Notes under the pieces: generated by a model | The model's input: the letters and a program-made list of their open reading frames with translations, nothing else | What the model was told of the DNA's origin: nothing | Databases searched by the model: none | Program-made: the position numbers and the translations under genes | Shown: positions 24,480 to 36,520 of the stretch, one piece after another | How positions within the stretch are numbered: position 1 is the stretch's first letter | Layout: each line of letters begins with the position of its first letter | DNA from: Massospora cicadina | Lineage: Eukaryota; Entomophthoromycota; Entomophthoromycetes; Entomophthorales; Entomophthoraceae | NCBI GenBank assembly: GCA_022478985.1 | Contig: JAKSZP010005610.1 | Span: 1 to 64,000 of the forward strand | Direction of reading: 5' to 3' | Length of the DNA stretch: 64,000 bases

Positions 24480-25380
24480 ATTGCTCCAAATCTGTGGAAG
24501 AAGTCAATCTGAGGAGGTAGATAAATTGGCTGAACAAAGGGATGTTAGAGCCATATAAGAGTCCCTGGGCGTCGCCTGTGCTAATTGTTAAGAAGAAGGA
24601 TGGCACCAATTAAGTAGTAATTGACTACTGAAAGCTTAATAAAATCACAAAAAGATTCATGTCTGCTTCTGCAAATTGACAACGCTTTAGATCATCTGGG
24701 AGGTGCCAGATTTTTTCTGCCATGGATTTGCTATCAGGATACTGGCAAATCGAGTTGCCTATCAAAGAACAGGAGAAATGCGCCATAATTACTTTAAAAG
24801 GAATGTTTCAGCCTACGCGTATGTCCCAAGGGTTATGTAACGCCCTGGCTATGTTCCATTGGGCTATGGACACTATCATAGGTGACTTGAAGCTGTCCTG
24901 CATTCTAGTTTACCATGATGATATCAATGTGTTCTCACATACATTCACATAGCATCTTGACCACTAGAACAAGTGTTCTGCCGACTTGCTGAAGCAACAT
25001 AAAAATCAAAATGAAAAAGTGCTACTTTTTAAGGAGCAATTGTAATACCTCAGGTTTGTGGTAGACTCCAAAGGGCTTAAACCTCAGCTTTCAAAGGTGG
25101 AAGCTATCCGCAAGATGACTCAGCCAGGTAGTAAGTGGGATATCCAGGTGTTTTTAGAGATGGTCAGTTACTACCAGCAGTTCATTCCAAACTTCAGCTG
25201 TATTGGGGCGCCTCTCTTTGAACTATTGAAAAAAACGCCACCTATTTTTGGACTGAAAGTTGTCAAAGCGATTTTGATGCCTTGCGGACCGCATTGGCTA
25301 GTGTGCCAGGTTTGCAATACCCTAACTTCGAAAAGGAATTTACTGTGCAGACAGACGCTTCACTTTTCGCCGTAGGGGAA
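24480..25380 (+). pseudogene. Element B reverse transcriptase
   Basis: Fragments in several frames. S-P-W-A-S-P-V-L-I-V-K-K-K-D-G lies near 24565-24605, and M-D-L-L-S-G-Y-W-Q-I starts at 24722. The catalytic block reads V-Y-H-D-D-I-N near 24910 (family consensus Y-L/V-D-D). The thumb/connection part (G-L-K-P-Q-L-x-K-V-E-A-I) starts near 25073. The frames match element E (42070-41236, minus). Stops and frameshifts make it inactive. Confidence 0.85.
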
Positions 25381-26930
25381 GTATTATCCCAGAAGGATGA
25401 TGATGGTGTGGAGCACTCCTCGCATTTTGTAGCTGAAGCTTAAATTGCCATCAACGAAATTACACTGTGACCAAGCGGGAGATTAGTGGTGATATATGCA
25501 TATATACATTTTGGGGTATACCTCCACAGAGTAAGTTTCAAAGTAATAACAGATCATGCATCCTTGCGTTGGTTGCAGAATCTTCAGGAACTTGAAGGGC
25601 GGCTTGCGTGATGGTCACTGAAGTTTCAAGCTTATGACTTTGAGATAGCGCACAGGTGGGGGGCTAAACACCATATTGTGAATTGTCACTCCTGATTATC
25701 TACAGTTGCCATTATGGCAGAGTGGCGGACATGATGTATGAGAAGATGATTGTTGACAAATTCCATGACGAGCCACCACAGATGATCAAAGCACTGGATG
25801 GTCTTAGATGGGACATCTTCTTGAGCCATGAAGAGATATATAAGAAAGTTTGAGAATTGCTGCTGAGTTTGCCAAAACCTTCCGCCAGGCCAGCAATTAA
25901 TTGGGATGCACACAAGGCGGTAGGTAATGGAGGGTTGAGGAAATTATTGAAGTTTTTGTGACCACATTACTATTGGGAGAGCATGCACTATGACGTGCTA
26001 GAGAAAATTGCTTGTTGTCACTGGTGTCAAGTGGAAAACCTTTCCACAAGAAAACTACCTACCAGCTGGTTAAGCCCTGTTTTGCGTGGCACACTGTTTC
26101 CTTTGATGTGGTGGGGCCTCTTCTGACTGGTGTGAACTGCTCTAATTATATACTAATAGTGATTGATCACTTGAAAAGGTGAGTGGAAGCAAGAGCAATT
26201 GAAGATCTAGAGGCTGTAACTGCCACTAAGTTCATTATGGAGTGTGTCATAAAGCAACATGGCTGTCCGCAAATTATTCTCATGAACAATGGGACAAATT
26301 TCATGTCACATATCCTCCCCAAATTGAACAAACTAATGGCAAGCCGCAGGGTCTTAACTACACCATACAACCCTAATCTAATGGGATGGTTGAGAGGGTT
26401 AACAAAACATCAGTTTACATTTTCCGCAAGCTTGTAAAAATTGACCCCACATAATGGAGCAACCTCTTATCCACCGTCATCTTCGCTTATATACTAACTA
26501 TCATTCATCAATTGGGAAAAGTCCCTTCCAATTGCTTTATGGAAGACATCCGGCTTTGATGGCATTGTTTTACTCTTGTGTGGAGGACACTGGCGGAGTA
26601 TAACCACTTCACTAACGGACTAATTTAACTGACATGCTGATAAAACTTCAAACTGTAGCTTATTTTACCAGTTTATCCAAGAAGATACGTGATCAGGCAG
26701 CTGACCAATGTAGACTTAGTAGACTCCCACAGTTCTTCAGAGGAGATTATGTCTTTTTTCATAACCAGAATGATTTTGGTTAGGAAGAACAAGCTCACCA
26801 ACATATGGAACGGACCATTTGAGATAATTAAAAAGACTGTAATTGATGCCTTTTCCATTAAGGAACCCAGGGTTGGTCATATTATTAGCTGAATACACGC
26901 TAAGTTCTTGAGGCCTTATAAACAATAGGG
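25381..26930 (+). pseudogene. Element B RNase H and integrase
   Basis: RNase H remnants include D-H-A-S-L-R-W-L-Q-N-L near 25555, matching D-N-A-S-L-R-W-L-Q-N-L in E. Integrase follows: the zinc-binding part near 25900-26080 (C-C-H-W-C-Q-V), core I-D-H near 26160, and N-N-G-T-N-F near 26285 where a catalytic aspartate is expected, so it is mutated. A T-T-P-Y-N-P motif follows near 26360. The C-terminal part (26689-26930) resembles E's N-I-W-x-G-P-x-E-I-I-K. Many stops. Confidence 0.8.
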
Positions 26931-26967
26931 GACTTATTGTCCAGTCAAGGGGAATAAAAGAGAAATT

Positions 26968-27479
26968 TGTATGACTGCCAATAAGTCATATATTGTTTGG
27001 CGGATTTTATTTTAATTGCTGAAGGGGACTTTGAACTTGAATAGACAATACTGTTAACTTAAAGCGAGTTAATAGAGGTGATATTAATTCATCAAATAGA
27101 TTGAATTCTGCCAAAGCCTAAATTGTGAAGCGGAACCAGACAAGTTTCAGCAAATGATTAATAGCTAAGCCAAAGGGTCAGAATTTACCAAAGTGATGAA
27201 GATATGAGCGGGATGGAAAGACAAGGAGAGGGTCTGTTTTGAGAGAGAAGAGAAAGAGAGTGGATAGTAGGAAAAGGGAAGTGAAAGAAGAAAGAGTCTG
27301 CTAGTTATATTAATTTGTATAAAGTAGTGTGGTTGAGGAGATTGCCCCATCTTTTATAATTTCATAACAAGTTTAAATTTGTGGAACAATAATGTCCATA
27401 TCATTTGTCCGCTGCTCAGTGGGCTCAACCCTGTGCAACCCTTCAGGCAAATACCAACCATATCGCCGATTTTAGAATA
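26968..27479 (+). repeat. Element B 3' LTR
   Basis: 512 bp starting TGTATGACTGCC, preceded by a purine-rich stretch AAGGGGAATAAAAGAGAAA (26947-26965) that fits a polypurine tract. It ends TTTTAGAATA, probably decayed from a CA end. Confidence 0.85.
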
Positions 27480-28991
27480 ATTATGATCTTTGAGTGAGGG
27501 CAGGGAGCATTAGGGTGGGTGGCGTGAAAGGCCCAATAAGCTCCAAACAGTTAGCACAGTCCTGAGCGCCAACCAAGCTATTTCTGTAGGCTGGATAGCC
27601 CTTCCAAGCGACTAAATACTGAATTATTTTGCATGAGCGTCAGGAATCTAAAAATGACAGCGACTTTGGATTCCTCCATTCCCTTGATTCTATGGGTTCA
27701 GGCTCTGTCAGGATTGCCTCATTGAAAGGGGACAACTGCAAGACATGGAAGACGGGATGTTTCTTCCAGTAGTCTGGCAATTTCAAGTGTAAGGCTCCAT
27801 TTGCCAGGTCCTCTTTTACCAAATGGGGGCCTGAGAATTTTCTTGAAAACTTGCACAAGGACACCTGCATGCGCAAGTGCCGCATGTCCAACATGAAGTG
27901 CAAACCTACCTTTATCTCATGCACTGGGACATGTTCTTGATCCACAAAACATTTATAATTATTAATGGTCATGGTTAAGTGTTCCTGAACCAAGGACTAG
28001 GTGGCACAAATGTGCTGACACGGTTGGCTGCATCTGGTACCTCTGAGGAAAGGCACAGACAACTGAGAATGAGGGGTTATACCCTAAGGTAGCTTTGTAT
28101 GGGGAGAAGCCTATGGATGCTTGAGTTCCATTATTGTATGCAAACTGAACGAGTGGAAGGTCGTCTACTTAAGTATCCTGAGTGGCTGCAGCGTAGCACC
28201 ACAGATTTTGTCTCAATATTTTATTGACCTGTTTAGTTTGGCCATATGACTGAGGATGATATGTGGTGGAGCGACAGAGCATAATTTTCAAAATTTCCAA
28301 GAGTTTGTTCCAAAACTGTGACATAAATTGGATCCCGTGGTCGCTGATGACTTCCTTCAGGAGCCCAAACATAAAGAACGCATGCCTCACAAACAGGAGG
28401 GCAATATCCTCAGAGGTGATGGTGGAGGAGCATGGGATAAACAAGGCAATTTAGTGAATAGATCTACAACTATAATGACCACTGTGAACCTATTGGACCT
28501 GGGTAGCTCAACAATAAAGTCCACGGAAACTGACGTCCACGGTCCCTCTTCCTGCTGCAAAGGATGGAGAAGGCCACTCTTACTTAACTAATCTAATTTG
28601 GTCTGAGCACAAGTTACATAGTTGGCAATCCATGCCAGAACATCCTTTGACAGGCCTGTACAATTTAAGTTATTTTTTACCAAATCTACGCATTTCTTGT
28701 TCCCCAGGTGACCAACTACAGGGAGATCATGCTGGCTTGGATGATTTCATCCTGGAGGAGAAGAGGTACCCACAAACGCGACCTAAACTGGATAAGCCCT
28801 CTAGCCAGAGAATAGAGTAAGTGCTTGGGAGATATAAGTGACAACTGTTAAAAAGTTCTACCCCTTCTGCACACGCCATATGAGCTGCTAAGACCTGTGA
28901 GACTAAGGGCGCATCTGGAACTAAATCCACCACAGAAACCACGGGAGGAGTGATGACTAAGATTTGAGTTGGCAGAATAACTATGACGAGG
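27480..28991 (-). pseudogene. Element A integrase and chromodomain-like part
   Basis: Minus strand. The integrase catalytic core is in 28444-28169: I-S-D-H-G-I-Q-F-M-S-Q-F-W-N-K and T-Y-H-P-Q-S-Y-G-Q-T-K-Q-V-N, the equivalent of D-x-G-x-x-F and G-Q-T-E in the family (the glutamate reads K here). A chromodomain-type C-terminal part is in 27993-27640: D-M-R-H-L-R-M-Q-V, then P-V-F-H-V-L-Q-L-S-P-F. Upstream (28942-28500) lie the linker M-A-C-A-E-G-V-E-L, also found in D at 38875, and the zinc-binding region. The frame is broken at several points. Confidence 0.85.
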
Positions 28992-30370
28992 TGTAAGTCT
29001 GGGGGAGTGCCCCTCTGCTTGGACTGAGTGCGTCCCTTTTCCCGTCCAAAAAAGGTCTGAGAATGTCAGCTGCCCACCTCATCTTCCAATGCGACCTCGA
29101 CCATGTGGTGGATGAGCAGTGGGTCATGGATAACTCTTTGAGGATCCCACCACCTATCCCAGTACTAACAACTGGGGAACTGGTATGGCAGATTGAGGGA
29201 ATTTGTGTCAAGTTGTCAGAGAATTGTCACCTTCATGCAGCGAAGGAGTTGAATGTGGCTGACAGCACCAATCCATTGGCAACAAAGCCTGTTGGACGTG
29301 TACTTCAATAAATCAAGTGACCAGCACCAACCTTCATTAAAACTCGCTAACATCATCAGGTCTTCAGCAAAAGTAGCTGTCAGCTTTGAACCCTCCCCTT
29401 TAGCATCAAAAATCTCCGTCTGGCACATCCTTCCTGGTCAAACGGACTCCAGAGCAATCAGGTGTGGGTATGTTGGGCGCCCCAAACTCATTCCTGACCT
29501 CTGAGGACCGCCCCTATGTGGGGTGGCCTTGGGAGGCACCCATTACCCATCAGGAAAGATGCCACCATGCGAATTGTCAGAATCATGGCAAATCCACAAT
29601 TTGGGCTCTGTGGAAATATTAATAGTGACTCAGCCCGCCACTGACACTTTTGTAGCTTGTTCCAATTAGTTTAAATTTCCACTGCTTGAAGTTCCGCCAG
29701 GTTGGGTTTAAAATGGTGGGCAACAATCCCTTGCATTCAAAGGCTATTCCACAATCAATTGGCTATTTAAATGGTTGTACCACCCTGGGATATTTGATGG
29801 TCAATTCTATTTATTTATAAATCAATGAAAAGCCCTGCACTTCAAAACAAATTTTTAGTCCAAGTTATCCTTTGATGGAACCCTGTGACGCCCCCAATAT
29901 TAGAAATTTTGGGGTGCGCAATGACTGGGCCCTCATGATCATGTTAGTGACCCTGTTTCCTTCATTAGTTAACTAATCCCCCCACGTTAAAAATTCCTTT
30001 GAACATTATGATTGCTGAGGCAATCCGCCACCAGGATCTCAGTATCTTATGGACAAAATTATCCCCATACAGGTGAGGATCTGCATCCTTGCCAATGTTG
30101 CCATACCTAGCTCGCCCATGTAGAAAACATTCAATTCAGTCCCACAATTCCCTATGCCCAGGCCCATAGGCCCTGAAGCAGCGACAGACTGTTTTCTTGC
30201 TGGGTTGCTTTTTACATACACGGCCTTTTCAGCGCTCATTGATTGCTTATCTCCCAGCCCATTTAACGGCATTTAAGCAGCAATGCCCCTGGAATTCTGG
30301 ATTGCCTTTTGGGTGTTTTTGCATCCCAACTGGCAGGCCATTTTAAACTTTATCTTCCGCTTTCCTGGCA
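28992..30370 (+). mobile_element. Family-1 solo LTR (1379 bp) inside element A pol
   Basis: Starts TGTAAGTCTGGGGG and ends TTTCCTGGCA. Flanks CGAGG and TAGG are what remains of a target duplication; element A's codons continue across it. TATTTAA at 29764 lies 32 nt upstream of GATGGTCAATT (29796-29806), the inferred transcript start. The U3 part has a frame (29063-29311) sharing P-V-L-T-x-x-E-L-V-W-Q-I-E-x-I-C with other copies. Confidence 0.9.
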
Positions 30371-31781
30371 TAGGTCTGCCTCATCCAATTCAGCTGGGAA
30401 AAGTGTGAGATTATGACTCAAAAAGTTGGGAAGTACATTCAGTGCTCCCTTTACAAATTTGTACTTGAAATTAAAGCTGCACAAGTCTTGGTAGGTTTGA
30501 GCCTTTTGGTGCGCCAATTTCTGCAGCTTGCAGATTTATAAGAGAGCTTGATAGTCTGTATGCACAGTCAACTCATGTTGAGCTCCCTGCAAGAGATACT
30601 GCTAGTGGGTCAAGGACTACACCAAGGCTGCCAACTCCTTGTCATAGATAGCCAGGATTGCTCTGTGGAGGAAAACTTGCAAGAAAAGTATGCAACCGGT
30701 TGCTATTACCTATTTTACTCTTGAAGAAAGACAGCCCCACCATGGTGGAAGATGCATCACATGCTAAAATGTAGGATTTGGAGGGGTCTGCATGCTAGAG
30801 AAAGAAGGTGACAAAAACACCTCCTTGATTAAATTGAATGCCTGCTGGCACTTGGGCGTCCAGCATAAGGAAACGTTTTTGCCATAAGTGGATGCAGTAT
30901 CGTAGCCAGCTGTGAGAGTGCAGGGGAGAATTTTTTCAGGAAATAAATTGAACTCAAGAAGTTTCTCAGTTTCTTCTGAGTCGTCAGGGTTGGCTAGTCA
31001 CGGATAGCTTCCAATTTTCTGGGTGGAATGGCGTACCCATCATTAAAGAAGAGATTAACTAAGAAGGTAACTTTCTTCTAGTAAAATTTGCGTTTGATGG
31101 CTTGATGAACAAACCTGCCTTAGCAGGACAGCCACTACAGCCTTCAGATCTTCTTAATGCTGTTCAGTGAGGGGGAGTGTACCAGTATATCATCAATGTA
31201 TGCTACCGTGTAGGTGAACTATAAATCCCCTAGCATCATTGATCATCTGCTAGAATGTTGTGGGCGCATTATTTAACATGAAAGGCATTAAGCAAAAACA
31301 ATTATGACTTTTATTGTCTGGATAAGCGGAAATCCAGTCCTAGCCTTCTGTTACCCAGATTTGATTGAAGGCGTTGAACATATTGAGTTTCAAAAACTTG
31401 CAATTTTGCAATTGCTTGGCCAATTGTCTGTTTCAGAGGAAGTGAGTAGGGGCCTTGAACTGTTATACTGTTGAGGTGACCGTAATCCATGAAAGGGTGA
31501 AGTTAACCATCTACCTTCTTGGCAAAGACAATGGGTGAGGCAACTGGGGATGTTTCCTTAAACAACCAGCCCTTCTTGAGCATGTCGTCTAACCATGCGT
31601 TGAGAGTAGCATCCTCTTCCGCTGTATGCAGGTACATTGGGCAGTTTATATTCACTGTGGCCACCGTCATCTGGAACTTCAAATCGAATTCAGTATGTGG
31701 GAAAGGCTGTTGGACTTTTCCAGAATCAAAAATGCTTTGGTAGGACATCAACGTAGCGGGAAATTTCAGCGGAAGGCCCAT
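30371..31781 (-). pseudogene. Element A reverse transcriptase and RNase H
   Basis: Minus strand. 31781-31503 is the RT N-terminal part: N-C-P-M-Y, W-L-D-D-M-L-K-K-G-W, S-P-V-A-S-P-I-V-F-A-K-K. The polymerase motif V-A-Y-I-D-D-I-L is readable around 31205-31180 with both aspartates kept, unlike the other copies here. RNase H traces (A-C-D-A-S-S near 30770) and the connection N-V-L-P-x-F near 30445 follow. Stops and frameshifts are frequent, so no functional protein is expected. Confidence 0.82.
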
Positions 31782-33215
31782 GGGAGAAACAATATTTGTA
31801 AAAGACCATCAGCTTTGAGCTTTAATGAGGGTTTCAAGAAATTGCAACTCGCCCTCCACCTGAGTGTTGTCAAATGACAGCGTGTTTGAACCCAGGTGGA
31901 TCCTCACATACTGACGACGTCATTAACCCACACCCAAAATTACTGGGAACACAAAATCAGGCTATGAAGAAAATCAATTAAAGTAACTAAACTGGTGAAC
32001 TAAAAAAGGCACTGGACGCCGAATCTTGAAAGATGGCTGAGAGGCTGATGAAGCAACCAGCACCTTTGGCCCCAAGTCTAAGTCTAATTCGGCCTGCTGG
32101 GCCAACTTCAGACACATGAAGGTAACCGCTGCTCCTGTGTCACCCAGGGTACAAAGGACACTTGGTGTGCCCAGTTCTAATTTCCAATGTTAATGAAAAG
32201 TAGGTTAAATTTTGCTTATTGATGGTTGTGCACGATTCTTCTGACAAAGTAGAAAAAATAACCAAATTAGGGGGAAGAACAGATTTTGACGGAACAGATT
32301 TATTGGGAAAAGGGTTGGATCACATTCTACCCAGGTTGGGTTTCCGTCAACTGAGGGTCAGGTGAGCTGGAGGTGACCAACTCTGTTGCAATGGCAGCGT
32401 CAGCCCCCAGAACCAAGTGGGATACTATAAGTTTTTTAGGATCAGAAACTGAGTCTGAGTCAGTGAATCCAATCACAAAGCTACCAATTTTAGCATGGGG
32501 ATTGCAGCAGGGGTCGCATTGATTAAAGTTGCTGCTTTGCAGATCTGTTTCACTGCCTCCATAGAGGTGGACCATATAGTGTGATTGGAGTATACTGAGT
32601 CCAATATGGTTCATAAAACCACTTGGTTAATATCCATGGGGATATCAAGCATTTAGGCTTGCTCACAGGCTGCAACCGAGGATGCCAAGTTAGGGTCTTT
32701 AGAAATCATAGAAAATAAAAGAAACAAGTGTCCAGTTTGCGTTACAGGAGCTTTCAAAGCTGCTGAACTTAGTGTATTAATTGAGACGGGGCTACCTGCC
32801 CTAATGGCAGAGCACAAATGGCCCCACACCCATCAGTGGGCATCACCTTATATCGCATCCAGAAGGGCCACACTCTGATGAGCATTCATCAGTGAAGAAG
32901 AGCTGTTTTAGGGTGGACAAGGACTACATTTAAAACTCAACAAGAGCATTGAGGACCTGTTTACAACTTAGTGGGAGGGAACAACTGAACTCACTACTCG
33001 AGGTGGGCTAAGATGGAAGTGGCGGTCAATGGGGTAGTTTAGCGTGGAGAAAATCCTCCAATGCAATCCAGGATCTGTTTATAAAATTAGTGTTTGACCA
33101 GACAAACAATAGAGGCATTCTACTGACTGCACATTTATTTGGTAGATGGTGACCACTGCTGCGCCCATCTTGATAAGAAGGGTGGAAATGGCTGTAAACA
33201 ATGGACGGTCAATTA
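31782..33215 (-). pseudogene. Element A gag-like part and protease
   Basis: Minus strand. The frame entering from the 5' LTR reads A-I-S-T-L-L-I-K-M-G and V-V-T-I just inside the LTR, matching D. The aspartic protease motif G-D-T-G-A-A-V lies near 32140-32120, with L-D-L-D-L-G-P shortly after (also in D) and V-I-L-G-V-G (retropepsin family I-L-G) near 31945. 32614-32327 is an open stretch upstream of the protease. No zinc knuckle was recognised. Confidence 0.75.
33204..33214 (-). promoter_or_regulatory. Element A primer-binding site, probably self-primed
   Basis: Just inside the 5' LTR the minus strand reads AATTGACCGTC. It is complementary over all 11 positions (one G-U pair) to GATGGTCAATT, the inferred transcript start in the family-1 LTR at 29796-29806. 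No tRNA-type TGG follows the LTR. Confidence 0.65.
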
Positions 33216-33554
33216 TGTCAGGGAAGCATCAGATAAAGTTTAGACAGGCCTGCCAGTAGGGATGCGAAAGCACCCAGAAGCCAAACCAGAATGCAGAGGC
33301 ACTGCTGCTCAAATGACGTTATGATGAACTGAAATAAGTGAACAACGAGCGCCAATGGACTGCAAAAGTGAAAAGCAACCTGGCGAAAAGACAGGCTATT
33401 GCAGCTCCAGGGCCTACAAGCCCAGGCATGAGATAATTTTGATCAGATTGTCAGGTTTTAATTCCCCTATGTGGAAACTTAGAATGGAGCCTTTGGTAAG
33501 GGTGCAGATTCTCACCTGGAGCGGGGATTATTGTCCATAAAATGCTGATTTTCT
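33216..33554 (-). repeat. Element A 5' LTR, inner 339 bp only
   Basis: Matches the left 340 bp of the 3' LTR (19899-20235). It stops where element C's LTR begins. The other ~1 kb should lie beyond C but was not found, so that side was lost or rearranged. Confidence 0.8.
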
Positions 33555-34439
33555 TGTCAAGAGAGTGTCTGTAACTCTCTCTTTCCCAGAAAGGTGGTTT
33601 GGGATGCACCGCCACACCACCAGGGAACTGGTCATTAGCAAGATTGGAAAAAGGGCACTGTGGAGGGTTCCAGAGAAAAAGGGACCCAGGGAAAGGGTGT
33701 GCAATGCAGTTATAAAAGATAACAAATAAACAACAAAACTTAGTTAGAGCCTAAGAGGGAATCCATAACCAAGTGGTGATTTGTGCTGAGGTGTTTAGGT
33801 GCCTCGATCTGGAGAGGACCATGGTGTCCCAGGGGTGCACAAGATACTGTAAATAATTTTGTTAAAATAAGATGACAAACGTTGTTATAAATCCTCTCAA
33901 GGAGGTCCGCGCACAGGTTCACCCATAAAACTATATTCAAAAAAACGTAAACTAAAAGGGGATTTTTATTAAAAAAGTGAATAATGAGGAAAATTGGACT
34001 TGTGGAAACATACTTAAACAATGGTACAAGTCTTTAATCAGTGAAAGTGGTGCTAAACTTAAACACCTAATGAACGCATGCTACCATTGGCCAGGGTACT
34101 ATAACCCAGAATTGACATATTAAGTTATAATTTGTAACTGAACTCATCCTGCTTTGGTAGGTTTACAAATGTTACGGGATCTAAAACTCTTTTCTTAGGC
34201 AAATATAATGATTTATTTGGATTTGAATATAGCTGGTGCATTTTAATGCCCTGGCTGTAATGCTGGGCTAAGCATCACGCACATTCCCAGGACCAATCTG
34301 GGCATATCTCGCGTATACTCAACGTTTGTCCAGGGTATGTTTCAGATCAGTAAGACCTTATAATTTGACCTTTTTGGCCTCCTGACGTCCAGACTTATTC
34401 TTACAATCCTTGCCATAATAAAGTCATGGAGCTATGACA
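33555..34439 (-). repeat. Element C 3' LTR (885 bp)
   Basis: TGTCAAGAGAGTG at the left edge and GAGCTATGACA at the right. It matches the solo LTR at 15454-18941 fully and 53946-54360 for its first ~415 bp. Confidence 0.88.
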
Positions 34440-35407
34440 TCAACCTCTTGTTCTTTTGAGGCTCCACCCCCATCCAGGGGCTTTTGCCAAGAAAAGTTCT
34501 TGTGGGCCAGGGCCATCTTCATGGAAGAAATGTTTTGCTTCAACTTAGGTCCTGCAGCCTCAGGAACCGCTTGTGGAAAATTTGATTAGATCCTGGACAT
34601 GGGTGCAGTCACATGCTGGTACTCAACTGTTTTTTTGCTGCATCAATCCCTTCTAGGATACAAGGTACTTGAGAGTTCTTCTTACTTGGCATGAGGCTAT
34701 GATCTCTTCCACTTCCCACTCTGGCGCCACATCCACGAGATAAGCCTATGGAGTCTCAGGTGAGGGCCCTCAAACAACGTAGGCTTACTTTCATGAAAAA
34801 CGAAAAAGATCTGGAATGACAAAGGAAGATCCAACTGTACAAGGCATGGCCCACCTTTATGACAATGCGGTAAAGCCCAATCCTCTTCAGTCCCAGATTT
34901 TTGCATGGCTGCTTGATAGGGATTTTTCTAGCTTTAAGTATTACTAAATTCCCTTTCTTTTATGACAGACCTACACATCTTTTTCCATCTGCACTCTCCT
35001 TATAAGCTCGCATTGCTGTATCCAAATTTGTGTTCACCCCCTGGTGTACTTTATTGAATGTCTTTGCAAAGTCCACCAACGCTTCCACCTTGGATTTACA
35101 ACTGGCTCCATTTTGAAGGAGGGTGAAGCTAAAGTTGGCAAAAAAGGGGAACAACCAATAGATGCAAGTTGGTCGTTATTATAGCTGAATTAAGAAATGA
35201 GGAAATAGGAAGCCCAATCTTAATGGTCCGCGGCATGGTAACACCTCAGAAACTGTTTTAATCACTGGTTCACTCGTTCAGTCTGTCCATCTGATTGAGG
35301 GTGATAGGCAGTTTTAGACAGCGGAGAATCTGAAAAGTTTACACAACTCTTCCTAAAAACAGAGGTAAACTGGGGCCCACAATCACCAATTATTTCTTGA
35401 GGGACCC
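34440..35407 (-). pseudogene. Element C integrase C-terminal half
   Basis: Minus strand from the D insertion: V-P-Q-E-I-I-G-D-C-G-P-Q-F-T-S (catalytic D), then T-A-Y-H-P-Q-S-D-G-Q-T-E-R-V-N-Q (catalytic E) up to about 35262. The post-core region follows: S-P-F-F-A-N, L-x-x-A-M-R-A-Y-K-E-S-A-D-G-K-R near 34980, and the G-P/L-Y-R-I-V/I-K-V-G type segment near 34870. Frames shift several times. The stretch next to the LTR should carry the polypurine tract; AAGAACAAGAGGTTGA is the candidate. Confidence 0.82.
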
Positions 35408-36520
35408 TGTAAGTCTGAAGGAGCGTCCCCTCCTTTTGGACTGGGTGGCGTTCCCATTCCATCAAAAAAGGTCCAAAAAGGCCAGCTGCCCCTCTTGTCA
35501 CACAGGGCGACCTTGCTACGTGGTGGATGAGAATGGGCAAAAGCCTACCTATAAGGATATCGCCATAAGTCCCATTTTAACTTCAAATGAATTAATACAA
35601 CGAGGCAATGGAAAAAGTGCTGAGCTTTTAGATAGTCAGCATTACTTGGGATGAAAGGTTTGAACAAAAGAGAGGGCAATGAGCCTTTGTCATAAAACCT
35701 AAGATCCCCAAACTCATGGCAACGAAGTCCCAATGAGCATGCAATTGCAGATAATGTAGTACCAAGTGTGGAATTGTTGGAAAAAATCAATAGCATCGGA
35801 CCATTGTAAAATTTTACCACCAGTTGATAACCCACCCTGGACACACCAATTATCTTTGCCTAATAATTTTCACTTGGCCAAATGGACGTCAGAGAAATTG
35901 GGTTCAGGCGGGTTGGGTACCCCAAACCTGTTCCTGACCTAATGGGACTGCCCCTATGTGAGGTGGCCATGGGAAGTTCCTGTTTCCCGTCAGGCAAAAC
36001 AACATCACCCTAGCTGTCTAAACCAAAAAATTGGCAATTTGGACATCAATCGATGAACTGACAGCTCTTGGCCTCCCACCAACAAGTTTGAAGTCAGTTC
36101 AAATTAATTTTTTTCCTTACTTACTCAAAGTTCGCTGGGTTAGGCGAATCTCTGAGGGCCCTGATCCCAAGTTTTGCTAAGCTATTCCACAAATCAATCA
36201 TCTACTTAAGAATCCATAACGCACTAAAAAAATTAAAGTTTATTTTCCAATTTCAAAGTTCAATAAATATTCTGTACCCAAAATTTTGATTTCCTTCTCT
36301 ATGACAAAAATCGAACCTCCCATTCCAATCTCATTTTCCCAGCACCTAAACCCATGGGCCCTGGGGCCATGACAGCCTGGTTCATTGCAGGGTTGTTCCT
36401 CACAATTATGATTTTTCACGTTCACTGGTAGCAGCGCCTCTGGAATTTGGGCTTGCCTTCTGGATGTTCAAAATCCAGACTGGCAGGATGGTATAAACTT
36501 TATCTGCCACTGTCATGACA
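35408..36520 (+). repeat. Element D 5' LTR (1113 bp)
   Basis: TGTAAGTCTGAAGG to CACTGTCATGACA. The TATA-like TACTTAA is at 36203-36209. The transcript-start block near 36235 has decayed relative to the 3' LTR. The end of the LTR codes P-L-E-F-G-L-A-F-W-M, with a small shift, and then N-F-I-C-H-C-H-D, running out of the LTR. Confidence 0.9.

Larger units (their letters stand above)
21393..27479 (+). mobile_element. Element B: family-2 Ty3/gypsy element inserted in element A
   Basis: Two similar LTRs (21393-21898 and 26968-27479) in the same orientation enclose a decayed gag-pol. AATT occurs at both outer edges, consistent with a decayed 5-bp duplication, and element A's pol continues on both sides. 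Just inside the 5' LTR lies TGGTGCTCACTAC (21900-21912), a plausible tRNA primer site shared with element E. Gag and pol resemble E rather than A or D, so B and E form one family although their LTR sequences differ. Confidence 0.88.
19899..33554 (-). mobile_element. Element A: family-1 Ty3/gypsy chromovirus, heavily nested
   Basis: Minus-strand relic. Order from right to left: partial 5' LTR (33216-33554), primer site, gag-like part, protease, reverse transcriptase, RNase H, integrase, chromodomain-like C-terminal part and 3' LTR (19899-21284). It is interrupted by element B (21393-27479), a family-1 solo LTR (28992-30370) and, at 33554, element C. Host reading continues across each insertion; for example codons for D-E-A-D-L resume across the solo LTR. 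The outer part of its 5' LTR is missing. Order and sequence match element D of the same family. Confidence 0.85.
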
